Assembly: GCA_964017235.1 (NCBI GenBank)
Contig: OZ024934.1
Span: forward strand, 88,936,706-89,000,705
Direction of reading: 5' to 3'
From: Sabellastarte sp. h YS-2021
Taxonomy: Eukaryota > Annelida > Polychaeta > Sabellida > Sabellidae
DNA length: 64,000 nt
Shown: piece after piece, positions 23,932 through 35,312 of the stretch
Layout: every line of letters begins with the position of its first letter
Position numbering within the stretch: position 1 is the first letter of the stretch
Notes under the pieces: generated by a model
Seen by the model: the letters and a program-made list of their open reading frames with translations, nothing else
Told to the model about the DNA's origin: nothing
The model's database searches: none
Program-made: the position numbers and the translations under genes

Positions 23932-26503
23932 TTAATAATAATAATAATAATAATAATAGTAGGATTTATATAGCGCAAAATTGATAATCCTCTAATGCGC
24001 TTGAGTCCAAGAAGGGAGAGTCCAGGGACAGGCATGGGTTGACATCTAAAAAGCACCCGCCAGGGTATAGCTAAGGTGGGGGGGTATGCCAGCCTAAACA
24101 AGTAGGTCTTTCGCTGGCTTCTGAAACCATCTATTGTTTGCTGAGATCTGACAGTCTGTGGCAGCTTGTTCCATTCGGCTGGTGCAGCTACTGCAAAGCC
24201 ACGTCTTCCTATGTGCTTATTGGGGTGGGCTGAGGAGATAGATAGCCTGTTGCCACGAGTGAGACTGCTCGATCTTATTAATGCTGAAAGATACAGGGGC
24301 TGTGAAAGATTAATAGCCTTGTACTTAAACAGGATGCGATGTTGAATTGGGAGCCAGTGGAGTTTTTTCAAAAAGGGTGTAACATGACTCATTTTGTCAA
24401 GTCTGAAGATGATGTGGCAAAGAGCATTCTGGACTCTCTGTAGTTTGGCTATGTTGGACTTGCTTACCCCATAGAGTAAAGAGTTACAGTAGTCTAGACA
24501 ACTACTGACCATAGCATTTGCCAGAAGTATTGCTGTCTCAACTCCAAGGAATTTGCGAATTCGTCGCAAATCACGAAGATGATAGTAACATGCTCTGCAA
24601 ACCTTGGCAACATGATTGTCAAAGGAGTTGTCTGAGTCGAAAATAACACCCAGATTTTTTACTTCCACCGACGGAGAGATATTGTTTTGGAGGAGTGGAA
24701 CAGGGAAATCTGGTGCAAGCGACTCTCTGATGGCTTTTTGACCTATAATGATAAATTCGGTTTTTTTCTGGGTTTAGTTTTAGTTTGACACCGTCCATCC
24801 ATTCCTGTACAGACTTGAGACACTCGGTCAGCTCTTCCATGCTAGAGTCAAAATTCCTGGAGTCAACTGCGAGGTAGATCTGGGTGTCATCGGCATACAG
24901 GTGATGAGTAACATTGAATTTTGAAATAACTTGACTGAGGGGACTAGTGTAGAGGGTGAAAAGGAGAGGACCCAGTACAGAGCCTTGGGGGACTCCAAAA
25001 GGGAGAATTACCGCCTCAGAGAAACTATCACCTATTTTAATTTTTTGTTTACGGTTTGAAAGATACGATTTGATCCATGACAAGACAGTACCATCTAGAC
25101 CAAACCAGTCATGCAAGCAGTCATACAAAAGAGAGTGATCAATCGTATCAAACGCTACCGATAGGTCTAATAATGTTAGGGCCACTGCCTTTCCTGAGTC
25201 CACTGAGAGAATTATATCATTTTGAATCTCCAACAATGCGGTTTCAGTGGAGTGGGAACTCTTATAAGCAGACTGGTTGACATTTAAGAGCCCCTCGTGC
25301 GAAATAAATTTATTTAGCTGCTTTGCCACCACCTTCTCAATAAGTTTAGATATAAAGCTGAGGTTTGACACCGGCCTGTAGTTTTTGAGGATATTTCTAT
25401 CAAGGCTCGGCTTCTTTTGAAGGGGGGGTGACATATGCCATCTTAAAACAGTTGGGGAAACTACCTTCTGTGACTGAATAATTTACAATTTTAGTGATGG
25501 GGGTGATGAGAATATCAGCATACTCCTTGACCAGTGACGTCGGAATCGGGTCAAGGTCACATGATTTGGATGGTGAGGACTTTAGAATTTTGAGTAGTTC
25601 TTCCACGGACACAGGTGTGAAAGAGGACAGTGTATTTTTAGTGGGGTTGGGTCTAGTAACTGAAGATGGTATTGATGACTGCAGTGTGGATCTTATCTTG
25701 AGGATTTTGTCATAGAAGAACTTGCAGAAAGTGTTCGCAAGGTCAGTTTTATTTGTGTAGTCTGGTAGAACAGCAACAGAGGACCTGTGTAAGATCTTTT
25801 TGAAACAGTTCCACAGAGCCTTGGGATTTCCTTGGTTTTCAGCCACAATGTTGGAATAATGATTGCATTTGAACTTCTCTAGCAGGAAATTATAGTGGTT
25901 GATTGCAGCCCGCTATTGGCTACGATTACTGGCTGAGTTTTCACGACGCCATGCCCGCTCATATTTCCTCTTGAGTCGTTTTGCTTTGAGGATGTCACAG
26001 TTCATGAAACCAGTCTCGGCATGTCTCGGTATATTTTTCTTCATGATTGGGGCGTGCTTGTCAAGAAAGCTTCTCAAAGTATTAAAGTATTGATGACTGA
26101 GAAGACTGGCAGGTTTGTACGGGCATCTAATGAGGTCAGATTTCAGGATATCCATTCTAAAATCTGAAATATTTATCTTGTGAATTTTACGGATGGGAAC
26201 ACATTGAAACTTACAGGATTCCCTGACAGGGAAGATAAAGCTGAATATGATTGCCTGGTGGTCTGATAGTCCCCCAATAACTTTGGGACTAATGGCCCAG
26301 GAGAATGAATCCCTCACACATAGAGCATCCAAAATATGACCCTGAATATGTGTAGGTGTATTGACAAGTTGTGTAAAACTGAATTGCTCAAGGATATCAT
26401 AAAATTTCAGTGTCCAGGTGTCATGTTTATCCAGATGAAAATTAAGATCTCCAAGGAGAATACTGAGCGGCATCAGAGTCTGTGACTCATCTGAACCAAT
26501 CAT
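23932..26503 (-). pseudogene. LINE B, minus-strand copy (CR1/L2-like), 5' truncated
   Basis: Read leftwards: the second half of an APE-type endonuclease (LLGDLNFHLD and the LSDHQAI catalytic box, 26503-25913), a linker (25846-25400), reverse transcriptase (25434-24770) with [45 protein letters not shown] and YADDTQIYL, and a C-terminal region with SCLDYCNSLLYG and [16 protein letters not shown]. It ends in the conserved 3' segment GCGCTATATAAATCCTA and an (ATT)n tail. Frame changes near 25900, 25430 and 24770-24660 break it. The first half of the endonuclease is absent. Confidence 0.87.
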
Positions 26504-26649
26504 GCACTCCTGTGATCATTGAGTTGGGGATTCACCCATGTGTAGATAGCATCAATTTTGCTTATCTGGCTTTCCAGGGTCACTGTCGAAGGGGGACACA
26601 TAGTTTCCGGAATGTAAGTCCGTGGACATCATTGCTCCTAGCTCTTTCA

Positions 26650-26676
26650 GGTGATATCAGTCTCAATCCAGGCCCT
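26650..26676 (+). other. 2A-like motif GDISLNPGP in LINE B
   Basis: The frame reads LLLALSGDISLNPGPGS directly before the endonuclease. 2A peptides make the ribosome skip a bond before the last proline; the core is D-x-E-x-N-P-G-P. 2A-like sequences are known in APE-type non-LTR elements. Here S replaces the usual E, so activity is uncertain. Confidence 0.55.
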
Positions 26677-27443
26677 GGTTCTAGATCTCTTAATGGTTGT
26701 CTTCTCAACGTTAGATCTATCAGAAATAAATTGGCTTCCTTTCTGGAGTTCGTCAAAGATAACAATGCTGATCTTATAGCTGTCACTGAGACATGGCTTA
26801 GGCCAGAGGATACTGAAAGTTTTATCTCTAGTATCACACCTCCTGGTTATAAGTTCACTCATGTACCTCGAAATGTCAAGAAAGAGGGTGGAGTTGGCTT
26901 TTTCATCAAGGAGGACCTGAGTTTTGAGCGAGTTTCAAAAAACAGTTATCAGGCTTTTGAAAGTATCTCCATACAGATTAGCACTGAGGGTGCTAAAGAT
27001 GTTATATTTCATGTAGTCTATAGGCCCCCAAATCTCTCAAAGTCGCAGTTCCTGGATGAATCTGGCATGTTCCTCGAAGGTGCTGCTTTATCAGGCTATA
27101 AAAATACCCTGTCCTCTTTCACACCTGTGTCAGAGGAAGAACTACTCAAAATTCTAAAGTCTCACTATCCAAATCATGTGACCTTGACCCGATTCTGACG
27201 TCACTGGTCAAGGAGTGTGCTGATATTCTCATCACCCCCATCACTAAAATTGTAAATTATTCAATCACAGAAGGTAGTTTTCCCAACTGTTTTAAGATGG
27301 CATATGTCACCCCCCCTTCAAAAGAAGCCGAGCCTTGATAGAAATATCGTCAAAAACTACAGGCCGGTGTCAAACCTCAGCTTTATATCTAAACTTATTG
27401 AGAAGGTGGTGGCAAAGCAGCTAAATAAATTTATTTCGCACGA

Positions 27444-27959
27444 GGGGCTCTTAAATGTCAACCAGTCTGCTTATAAGAGTTCCCACTCCACTGAAACCGC
27501 ATTGTTGAAGATTCAAAATGATATAGCTCTCTCAGTGGACTCAGGAAAGGCAGTGGCCCTAACATTATTAGACCTATCGGCGGTGTTTGATACAATTGAT
27601 CATTCTCTTTTATATGACTGCTTGCATGACTGGTTTGGTCTAGATGGTACTGTTTTGTCATGGATCAAATCGTATCTTTCAAACCGTAAACAAAAAAACA
27701 AGGGGCTCTTAAATGTCAACCAGTCTGCTTATAAGAGTTCCCACTCCACTGAAACCGCATTGTTGGAGATTCAAAATGATATAACTCTCTCAGTGGACTC
27801 AGGAAAGGCAGTGGCCCTAACATTATTAGACCTATCGGTAGTGTTTGATACGATTGATCACTCTCTTTTGTATGACTGCTTGCATGACTGGTTTGGTCTA
27901 GATGGTACTGTCTTGTCATGGATCAAATCGTATCTTTCAAACCGTAAACAAAAAATTAA
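27444..27959 (+). repeat. 258-bp in-frame tandem duplication inside LINE B reverse transcriptase
   Basis: GGGGCTCTTAAATGTCAACC occurs at 27444 and 27702, a 258-bp (86-codon) step. Each copy encodes NVNQSAYKSSHSTETALL and the FDTIDH motif-A region. The two copies differ at a few sites (LSAVFDTIDH against LSVVFDTIDH), so the enzyme could not fold normally. Confidence 0.9.
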
Positions 27960-29077
27960 AATAGGTGATAGTTTCTCTGAGGCGGTAATTCTCCCTTTCG
28001 GAGTCCCCCAAGGCTCTGTACTGGGTCCTCTCCTTTTCACCCTCTACACTAGTCCCCTCAGTCAAGTTATTTCAAAATTCAATGTTATTCATCACTTGTA
28101 TGCCGATGACACCCAGATCTACCTAGCAGTTGACTCCAGGAATTTTGACTCTAGCATGGAAGAGCTGACCGAGTGTCTCAAGTCTATACAGGAGTGGATG
28201 GACAGTGTCAAACTAAAACTAAACCCAGAAAAAAACGAATTTATCATAATAGGTCAAAAAGCCATCAGAGAGTCGCTTGCACCAAATTTCCCTGTTCCAC
28301 TCCTCCAAAACAATATCTCTCCGTTCCCGGTAAGTAAAAAATCTGGGTGTTATTTTCGACTCAGACAACTCCTTTGACAATCATGTTGCCAAGGTTTGCA
28401 GAGCATGTTACTATCATCTTCGTGATTTGCGATGAATTCACAAATTCCTTGGAGTTGAGACAGCAATACTTCTGGCAAATGCTATGGTCAGTAGTTGTCT
28501 AGACTACTGTAACTCTTCACTCTATGGGGTAAGCAAGTCCAACATAGCCAAACTACAGAGAGTCCAGAATGCTCTTTGCTGCATCATCTTCAGACTTGAC
28601 AAAATGAGTCATGTTACACCCTTTTTGAAAAAACTCCACTGGCTCCCAATTCAACATCGCATCCTCTTTAAATATAATTTTTTGGTATTCAAGGCTATTA
28701 ATCTTTCACAGCCCCTGTATCTTTCAGCTTTAATAAGATCGAGCAGTCTCACTCGCGGCAACAGGCTATCTATCTCCTCAACCCGCCCTAAGAAGCACAT
28801 AGGCAGGCGTGGCTTTGCAGTAGCTTCACCAGCTGAATGGAACAAGCTGCCACAGACTGTCAGATCTCAGCAAACAATAGATGGTTTCAGAAGCCAGCTA
28901 AAGACCTACTTGTTTAGGCTGGCATACCCCCCACCTTAGTCATACCCTGGCGGGCGCTTTTTAGATGTCGACCCATGCCTGTCTCTGGACTCTCCCTTCT
29001 TGGCCTCAAGCGCATTAGAGGATTTGTATCAATTTTGCGCTATATAAATCCTACTATTATTATTATTATTATTATTT

Positions 29078-29450
29078 AGAAATACTAGACGAAGTACCCC
29101 TAAACTCAAGTTCCTTCATACCCCCACTTTTGACCGTAGAGTTCATAAATCAATTAAACACTTCTCAAATTCTTTTAGTCACTATGCCCCAGTTCTTTGG
29201 AACTCTCTCCCCTTCCAAATAAGAAACAGTCCCTCTGTCGCATCTTTCAGGAAACACCTCAAAACCCACCTTTTCAACTCTAGCTTCCCAACTTAGTCTC
29301 CTTCCCTCTCGGTCCCACCCACAAACCTGGTACACTGACCTTGAACACCCCTCGACTTTTCTTATAAGAAATGATTTTTGTTAACTAGCGCACTGAGTTC
29401 CCCTTAGTGTGGAAGATATTGCGCCTACAAAGCAGTAGATTAGATTAGAT
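29078..29450 (+). pseudogene. LINE A, C-terminal end and 3' tail (continuation of 11140-12516)
   Basis: AGA at 29078 continues the codon phase broken at 12516: TSS is followed by RNTRRSTPKLKFLHTP. The frame stays open through HYAPVLWNSLPFQIRNSPS and FRKHLKTHLFNSSFPT to TAG at 29294-29296. This is the normal C-terminal pattern of CR1/L2-type ORF2 proteins. The 3' untranslated part ends in an (ATTAG)n-like tail near 29440-29450. Confidence 0.88.
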
Positions 29451-29454
29451 AGTT

Positions 29455-29700
29455 GCATGTGTCAGATAAAAAACAAGGCCAAAAGGTGTTTTGGTCCCCT
29501 AGCGCGAGCTCAAAGTCATCAGAGACATGAGTAGTGCACTAGAATTTATGAAAGTCTCGTAACAGAAATAAATTCCAACTTAGATATATCCCACAGCTGG
29601 CCCCGAACTGAGATGGTCACCCATCCAAGTACTAACATAGCCCATTGCCGCTTAACTTCAGTAAGCAGATGAATAGCCATCACCCTGTGCCACAATTTCT
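29455..29700 (-). mobile_element. 5S-rRNA-derived SINE or 5S pseudogene
   Basis: Read on the minus strand, 29690-29610 contains CTGAAGTTAAGC, then GGGC, then TTAGTACTTGGATGGGTGAC. These are the box A-like and box C-like parts of the 5S rRNA internal promoter in the right order and spacing. The first part of the 5S match is poor. The sequence to its left down to about 29455 may be the SINE body. No tail or target duplication was found. Confidence 0.6.
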
Positions 29701-29718
29701 GAAAGTAAGATGCAAGAA

Positions 29719-29957
29719 GGACATATGTATGGGAAAAAGGCTAAAGGACATGTCCTTTTAGGTATTGGAGAGCAAGAGAGTGAAATTCAGAATGCCCCAC
29801 CAAGTGTTATCAATGTTATCAAAGTCCGGAGACAAAAGGACATATGTATGGGCATAAGCCAAACGAACATGTGTTCTTTCAGCTATTGGAGAGCAAGAGA
29901 GGGAAATTCAGAATGCACAGTTAAATTCATCAAAGTCCGGAGACAAAAAAAAAAGTG
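29719..29957 (+). repeat. 119-bp tandem duplication
   Basis: GGACATATGTATGGG starts at 29719 and 29838. Both units include TATTGGAGAGCAAGAGAG and end with CAAAGTCCGGAGACAA. The open frame across it is a by-product. Confidence 0.75.
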
Positions 29958-30029
29958 ATCTGTAGCACGAGCTCTATCAAGACATAGTTTTAGGTTTCTT
30001 CAAAACACAAAATTATATCACATGGAAAA

Positions 30030-30047
30030 AGTGAAGATATCTTCACT
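30030..30047. other. Perfect 18-bp palindrome
   Basis: AGTGAAGATATCTTCACT is its own reverse complement. It lies just left of the short inverted-repeat element at 30057-30150. No function is inferred. Confidence 0.6.
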
Positions 30048-30056
30048 AAAAATAAA

Positions 30057-30150
30057 ATATTTGCCACCTGTGACCCACTGGATGCACATCATGGGTCCTG
30101 TACTACTTACGTAGTAGGTGGGCCACTGATGGACTACCTGTGGCAAATAT
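30057..30150. mobile_element. 94-bp MITE-like inverted-repeat element
   Basis: Perfect 11-bp ends ATATTTGCCAC and GTGGCAAATAT bound it, and ATAAA stands on both sides as a possible 5-bp duplication in low-complexity DNA. The interior has GTGGGCCACTG-type sequence like the clusters near 5900 and 32150. Confidence 0.5.
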
Positions 30151-30287
30151 ATAAACAAGCAATACACAAGGTAATACAGTGTTGAAAAGACTGACTGAGC
30201 AAAATGCAGCATTACAGAATATGTTTCTTTATATAATTGCCATTAACTTAACTTTAGTGAAAGAAAATGCACATTTCATCTAAATTT

Positions 30288-31240
30288 TACCCCACAGCCC
30301 TTAAGGGCTGTCAGGGTATTGTTTTCACCCATGGTGTCCAGATGGGCGGCTGGGCGGGCGGCGGGAAAAAAGTTGTCCGGCCTGTATCTCAAAAACCGTA
30401 AGGTGTAGGAAGTTGATACTTGGTAGGGACATTAGTTAATGGGTGCAGGTATGCAACGTTATGGTCTGACCTTGATATGACCTTTGACCTTGTCGTAGTG
30501 ACCTTGACCTATAAAATCTTGTCCAGGCCATATCTTGGAAACCGTAAGGTGTAGGAAGTTGATACTTGGTAGGGACATTGGTTATGGGTTGTAGGTGTGC
30601 AACATCAGGGTGTGACCTTGATTTGACCTTCGATCTTGCTGTAGTGGCCTTGACCTATAAAATCTAGTCCTGGCTATATCTCGGAACCGTAAGATGTAGG
30701 AAGTTGATACTTGGTAGGGACATTAGTTAGTGGGTGTAGGTGTGCAACGTTATGGTGTGACCTTGATTTGACCTTTGACTTGCTGTAGTGACCTTGACCT
30801 TGTCCGGGCTATATCTTGGCAGCCATAAGGTGTAGGAAGTTGATACTTGGTAGGGGCATTGGTTAGGCTGTGCAGGTGTGCAATGTCATGGCGTGACCTT
30901 GATTTGACCTTGCTGTAGTGACCTTGATGTATAAAATCTGGTCCTGGCTATATCTCAGAAACCATAAGGTATAGTAAGTTGATACTTGGTAGGGACATTG
31001 GCTAGTGTGTGTAGATGTAAAACATCATGGTGTGGCCTTGATTTGACCTTTGACCTTGCCGTAGTGACCTTGACCTATAATGCATTGTCTGGGCTATATT
31101 TCGGAAACCATAAGGTGTAGGAAGTTGATATTTGGTCGGGGCATTGGTCGGGGGTTATAGGTGTGCAACGTCATGGTGTGACCTGGATTTGACCTTTGAT
31201 CTTGCATATCTGATCTTGCATATCCCCAGGCTGTGGGGTA
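30288..31240 (+). mobile_element. Hairpin-ended element with tandem-repeat core (pearl/Helentron-like)
   Basis: The left end TACCCCACAGCC matches GGCTGTGGGGTA at 31229-31240 as a perfect 12-bp inverted repeat. Just inside the left end is the perfect hairpin ACAGCCCTTAAGGGCTGT, then a GGCGG-rich run. Six units follow, aligned on the ACCGTAAGGTG/CCATAAGGTG position at 30395, 30541, 30686, 30822, 30961 and 31107 (period 136-146 bp). Units include TAGGAAGTTGATACTTGG and TGACCTTGACC. The layout recalls oyster pearl elements. The true 3' end, expected some tens of bases beyond 31240, was not fixed. Confidence 0.6.
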
Positions 31241-33055
31241 CAGACATCTCTGATGCTATTTTTTCAGAATGCTACACCAGTGGGCCGATGCTGGCTTTCA
31301 AGACATCTCACCCCGTATGCAAACTCACCCCAGATTTTAAAAGACAAGTCACCCCATGTCACAATTCACCCCATAAGACAACTCACCCCATAACTATTTG
31401 TTAAAATAAGCTCAAATAAACCAAAATTTATTCCAAAAGCAACATATTAATGCTGAAGACATACATATACATGTACATAATCAAAAACCAGTAGCTTGAA
31501 ATAAAATAAACAATGAAAAGTGTTAAAAGTGTTCTTTTCATTGTTCCATGATAAATCACCCTGGACTTTTCTGGCTGGCATTCCTTCTGAAGTGCTGTCA
31601 CAAGCATCTGCTGAGGTGTGGTCTTCTTGGCCCCTCTTGAATGAAGGGCACTTGAGCTCCCACATACTTTCAGCAGTTGTTTTGCTCCTATTTCTCCATG
31701 ATCGGAAGTGATCTTTTCTATTCGAGTGGGGCCTCTCATGTAACTAAAATCATTACCCAAGTGATCCTACAAGGGAGACTGATCACTTAGATCATGATTC
31801 AAGTGAACAAAGTGATTGTGAATCGAATAAGCCTAGTGTGAAATGAGTGCTCAAGAAAACTGTTATGATTACTATTCAATCACCCTTAAAATGGACTTCA
31901 GACCACCAGTTAATTGATTGGACAACAGAGATGGAGTCTTCTTTTGAAGCAGCATAAACTATACAACTTGTGTACAATCCTTTGCTATAGTTGAGGCTTT
32001 AGAGAAGGTGGGACCATGCAATATTTTTATATTTTGAAATAATATGTTTTTTGAATTTTGTTACATAATATGTCCAAAAAAATATTTGAGGTTACTATGA
32101 AGTAGTTTATACTGCTTTAAAATTTAAAAAAATAGAGTCATTGGTCCAGCAGAGGCTCAGTGGTTCACTATCTACATTTTGCCACCCATAGCCGACAATG
32201 GCCCACTAGGGTCTTGCTATCTGGGAAGGGAATTTTATTATCTGGTGAGCATTAAGTCCTAATATTAATAACATTATGGCCTACTTACAGTGAAAAAAGG
32301 GGATTTTCAGCCCTTAACGAGTCCAGTACAATTTAACTTACCTCAGTTAATTTTGATACAGCTCATGCAGTCATGAACATATATCTGTTGGTAATCAGAC
32401 ATATATAAATGCAAATCTTAAGTACATTGTACAATACTTTTTTCTTGTGGCTTAGTAATTTATAAAACCTGATATACAATTTTCCCGTTGGCACCCCTTA
32501 TTGACATGTTTGATTTTTTATTGCTCATAAGACTAAGCAAGCCTGGACCATTGATTATATCTGAATATTTTATTACCCCTTTTACATATATTAGAGTGTT
32601 TGTGATCTGGTTCTGGTGATCTCATACTATTTATATAGTAGCATAAGTGTTAGAAGGGGAACTTCATTACCTCATTAGTTCATGTAGTTATGAAGTTATT
32701 TCATTGGATAATCACACATTTAAAAACTCCAATTTTAAGTACATTTATGCAACACTTTTTTCTTCTGGCTTAATAATTTATAAGTCTGGATATTGATTTT
32801 TCTTACTGAACTTCAATTAACATCTATAAAACATGGTATACAGTTGGTCTTGGACCAAACTATAGATAACACTTTTAAGTATGAAAAAATACATATCATT
32901 ATTGGATTAATATAAATGAATGAGTAACTTTGCATGGAAAATATTTACTCAACAAGGAGTTAAGAGTTTAGCTCTTTAAACTCCATTAAAAGCATTTACA
33001 GATAATTAATCACTACCTTAAAACAATGTTTCAGATGAAGTGTGCACACAGATCC
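31241..33055. other. Non-coding stretch with small repeats
   Basis: ACTCACCCC-type units recur at 31305-31395. Near 32140-32225 a GGCCCACTAGG...GCTATCTGGG stretch resembles the clusters at 5868 and 10380. Two loosely similar units lie near 32400-32540 and 32700-32830 (a TTTTTTCTTGTGGCTTAG / TTTTTTCTTCTGGCTTAA pair). A 110-codon minus frame at 31428-31760 resembles nothing I know. Confidence 0.45.
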
Positions 33056-33059
33056 TCAC

Positions 33060-35312
33060 AAAGTCTAATGAAGTTTTCCTCATGTAAAAATATTGGAACA
33101 TTTAAAAGACACCATTTCTGTTTCAATCCGATTTTTAAGTTTAACATAGAGGCATTTAAATGTTATTATATTATTTCCTTTCCTCGATATATGTGATTTT
33201 ACATATAAAAAGGTAAAATTAATCAAATTTAATGCAGTACGTTTCTCACATGGCACGCCTAGCAACACATCAAGAACAGTGACTTTAATGTTTATTTGAG
33301 AGCATTGTACAAAAAAATGTTCTATACTGTCTACAACATGATGGAATATTATAAACTGCAGTTTGTACTCATCACAGGCTATACCTGGCAGTTTAAATAG
33401 TTTCTTCCAATCAAGATTAATAAGGAATGGGTAACATTCTACTGATTGTCAACTACATTTGGCATAGAGCTCAAGAAAGTCATATATTCATATATGTCTC
33501 TTGATTGTAACTGACTTATATTTTATTTATATATTTATATCGTAGTTAATGGTATTTAACTTTTTTTTGAATTTTTATTTTGTCCTTCCATTTTATAGGT
33601 AAAGCCAATATGGTAAAATTATATGTTAGAATTGGAATGTGACATCCATATTTTACCTCTGTATTACTTTTACTCATAAGACCTTTTTCATCAACAATAT
33701 TTCTGCCATGTAGTATTCCACATTGCTTCAAGAAATCAAAATTTTTACCTGGTGGTTTATCTTGTATTTTTATATACTGATTGTATTGGATTTTTCCCCT
33801 AGAATTACTATGTAATTTTTTGGTTCAACTAAAAAGAATGAAAACCAACAAGCTAGAACTTGCCGACAAAAACTGGTACACCAAGTGAGGACTTGTATTC
33901 TTGTTGGACCCATTTTACATAATAGGGTTTCAGTATCATTAATGTCACACATTTTTAATGCCAAGTATCTCCATTTATTCCTAAATGTAGTTGTACCCTG
34001 TATTAACAGTCTTTTAACCCAACTAGCCTTAACAGAGGTGATTACTTGTTTAAAGTCAACCATTTTTAATCCTCCTTGAGGATAGACATTCATAACTGTT
34101 TTTCGCTTGACCTTTAGTCTCTTGTCATGTCCCCATAAGAAGGAAAAAAGCATTCTGTCAACATCTGTAATAAAACTTTCAGGCACATAGATTACACTGC
34201 GTATGTTGACAATTTGGCTTATTATTAGACTCTTAATAATTGTAACTCTATCTTTAACACTTAAACCTTGGCCAGACCATACATTGATAATATGTTGTAT
34301 TGCATTTAGTTTAGGCTTGAAATTCAGCTGAAACATCACCTCATTTGATGCAGAAAACCAAACTCCCAAACTTTTGAATCTCATATGTCCATTAAAAATT
34401 TTTATTTGTTTGTATCATTTCACTGTTTAAGGGGACAATGTCTGTTTTTGACTTATTTAATGTCAGACCTGAGCAAAGTCCAAAACATTCTATCCAATCA
34501 AAAGCATGTGTAAGAGAGTCTTCACTGTTAGTTAAGAGAGTAGTATCATCAGCAAGTTGATTTATGAGATATTCATGATCACCAATTGTGATACCTTTAA
34601 TCATTTTATTACCTCATATACCAGTGGATAGATACTCAACTACTATTTTAAAAAGTAGGGCACTCAGACAGCATCCTTGCCTGATACCATGGTGTAGGTT
34701 AAAAAATTGAGAGGATTTGCCATTGTTAATAACACAGCTTTGTATGTCATTATAAAGCATTTTCACACAATCAATAAATCTATCATGGATTTTAGGCAAT
34801 CAAATAGGAAACTCCAAGTAAGGGAATCAAAGGCTTTGGCAAAATCTACTAGAATAACTAGGCCAGGTTTGTTATAGAAGGTACAGTAATCAATAATATC
34901 TCTAATTGTACAAATATTTTTACCAATGAATCGGCCATTAATGTATCCTACTTGATCCGGATTAGTGTATTTAAAACCTTTTGTAGCCGTGTGGCAGAGA
35001 CTTTAGTTAAGGTCTTGTAGTCTGCATTTAGCACACTATTTGGCCTCCAGTTATTCAGTGAACATAAATTCTTGACTTTTTTGGCACCAGATTTATGATT
35101 CCCCGTTTTTGATCTAATGACAACTGATTATTTTCAATTGACCATTTAAAACTAAGAACTAAGAAAAATTTTAATTTATTCCAAAAAAAATTATAAAAAT
35201 CTTCTAGGAGCCCATCAGTTCCAGATATATAATTTTCCTGTTGGGCATTCCTTATTGATATGTTTGTTTTTTTATTGCTTTTGCTCCACAAATTGTTATT
35301 GAAATCCTTCAA
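33060..35312 (-). pseudogene. Degraded L1/Tx1-like LINE, minus strand
   Basis: Read leftwards the fragments give an ordered reverse transcriptase: SGTDGLLEDFYNFFWNKL and SLDQKRGIINLVPKK (35312-35055), KAFDSLTW-like sequence near 34850-34820, HHGIRQGCCLSALLF (34799-34614), a QLADDTTLL active-site box (34604-34392), then the C-terminal half (FKSLGVWF, PESFITDVDRMLFSFLWG, GGLKMVDF, 34384-33770). A 33731-33546 piece has LPIKWKDKI, and a 33268-33060 piece has DVLLGVP and the KNRIETE end. Frames break repeatedly. The 5' half with the endonuclease is absent. The order and boxes fit the L1/Tx1 group rather than CR1. Confidence 0.78.

Larger units (their letters stand above)
26505..29077 (+). pseudogene. 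LINE B, plus-strand copy with internal deletion and RT duplication
   Basis: This is the same family as 23932-26503 but faces away from it. It begins upstream of a 2A-like motif, then the first half of the APE endonuclease (LLNVRSIRNK, AVTETWLRPE, 26700-27060). Near 27075-27105 the frame jumps to the linker, deleting the second half of the endonuclease. Reverse transcriptase follows at 27304-28330 with a 258-bp in-frame duplication. After a frameshift near 28330 the C-terminal region runs to 28939. The 3' end has the same GCGCTATATAAATCCTA box and an (ATT)n tail to 29077, beyond which LINE A resumes. Confidence 0.87.

Noticed and set aside
23932..29077. LINE B pair as a single twin-primed insertion
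   Set aside because: Twin priming leaves one 3' tail. Here both outer ends carry the complete 3' box and an (ATT)n tail.
31428..31760. 110-codon minus-strand frame as a small membrane protein
   Set aside because: The hydrophobic end is AT-rich low-complexity translation. There is no homology I can name and no supporting context.
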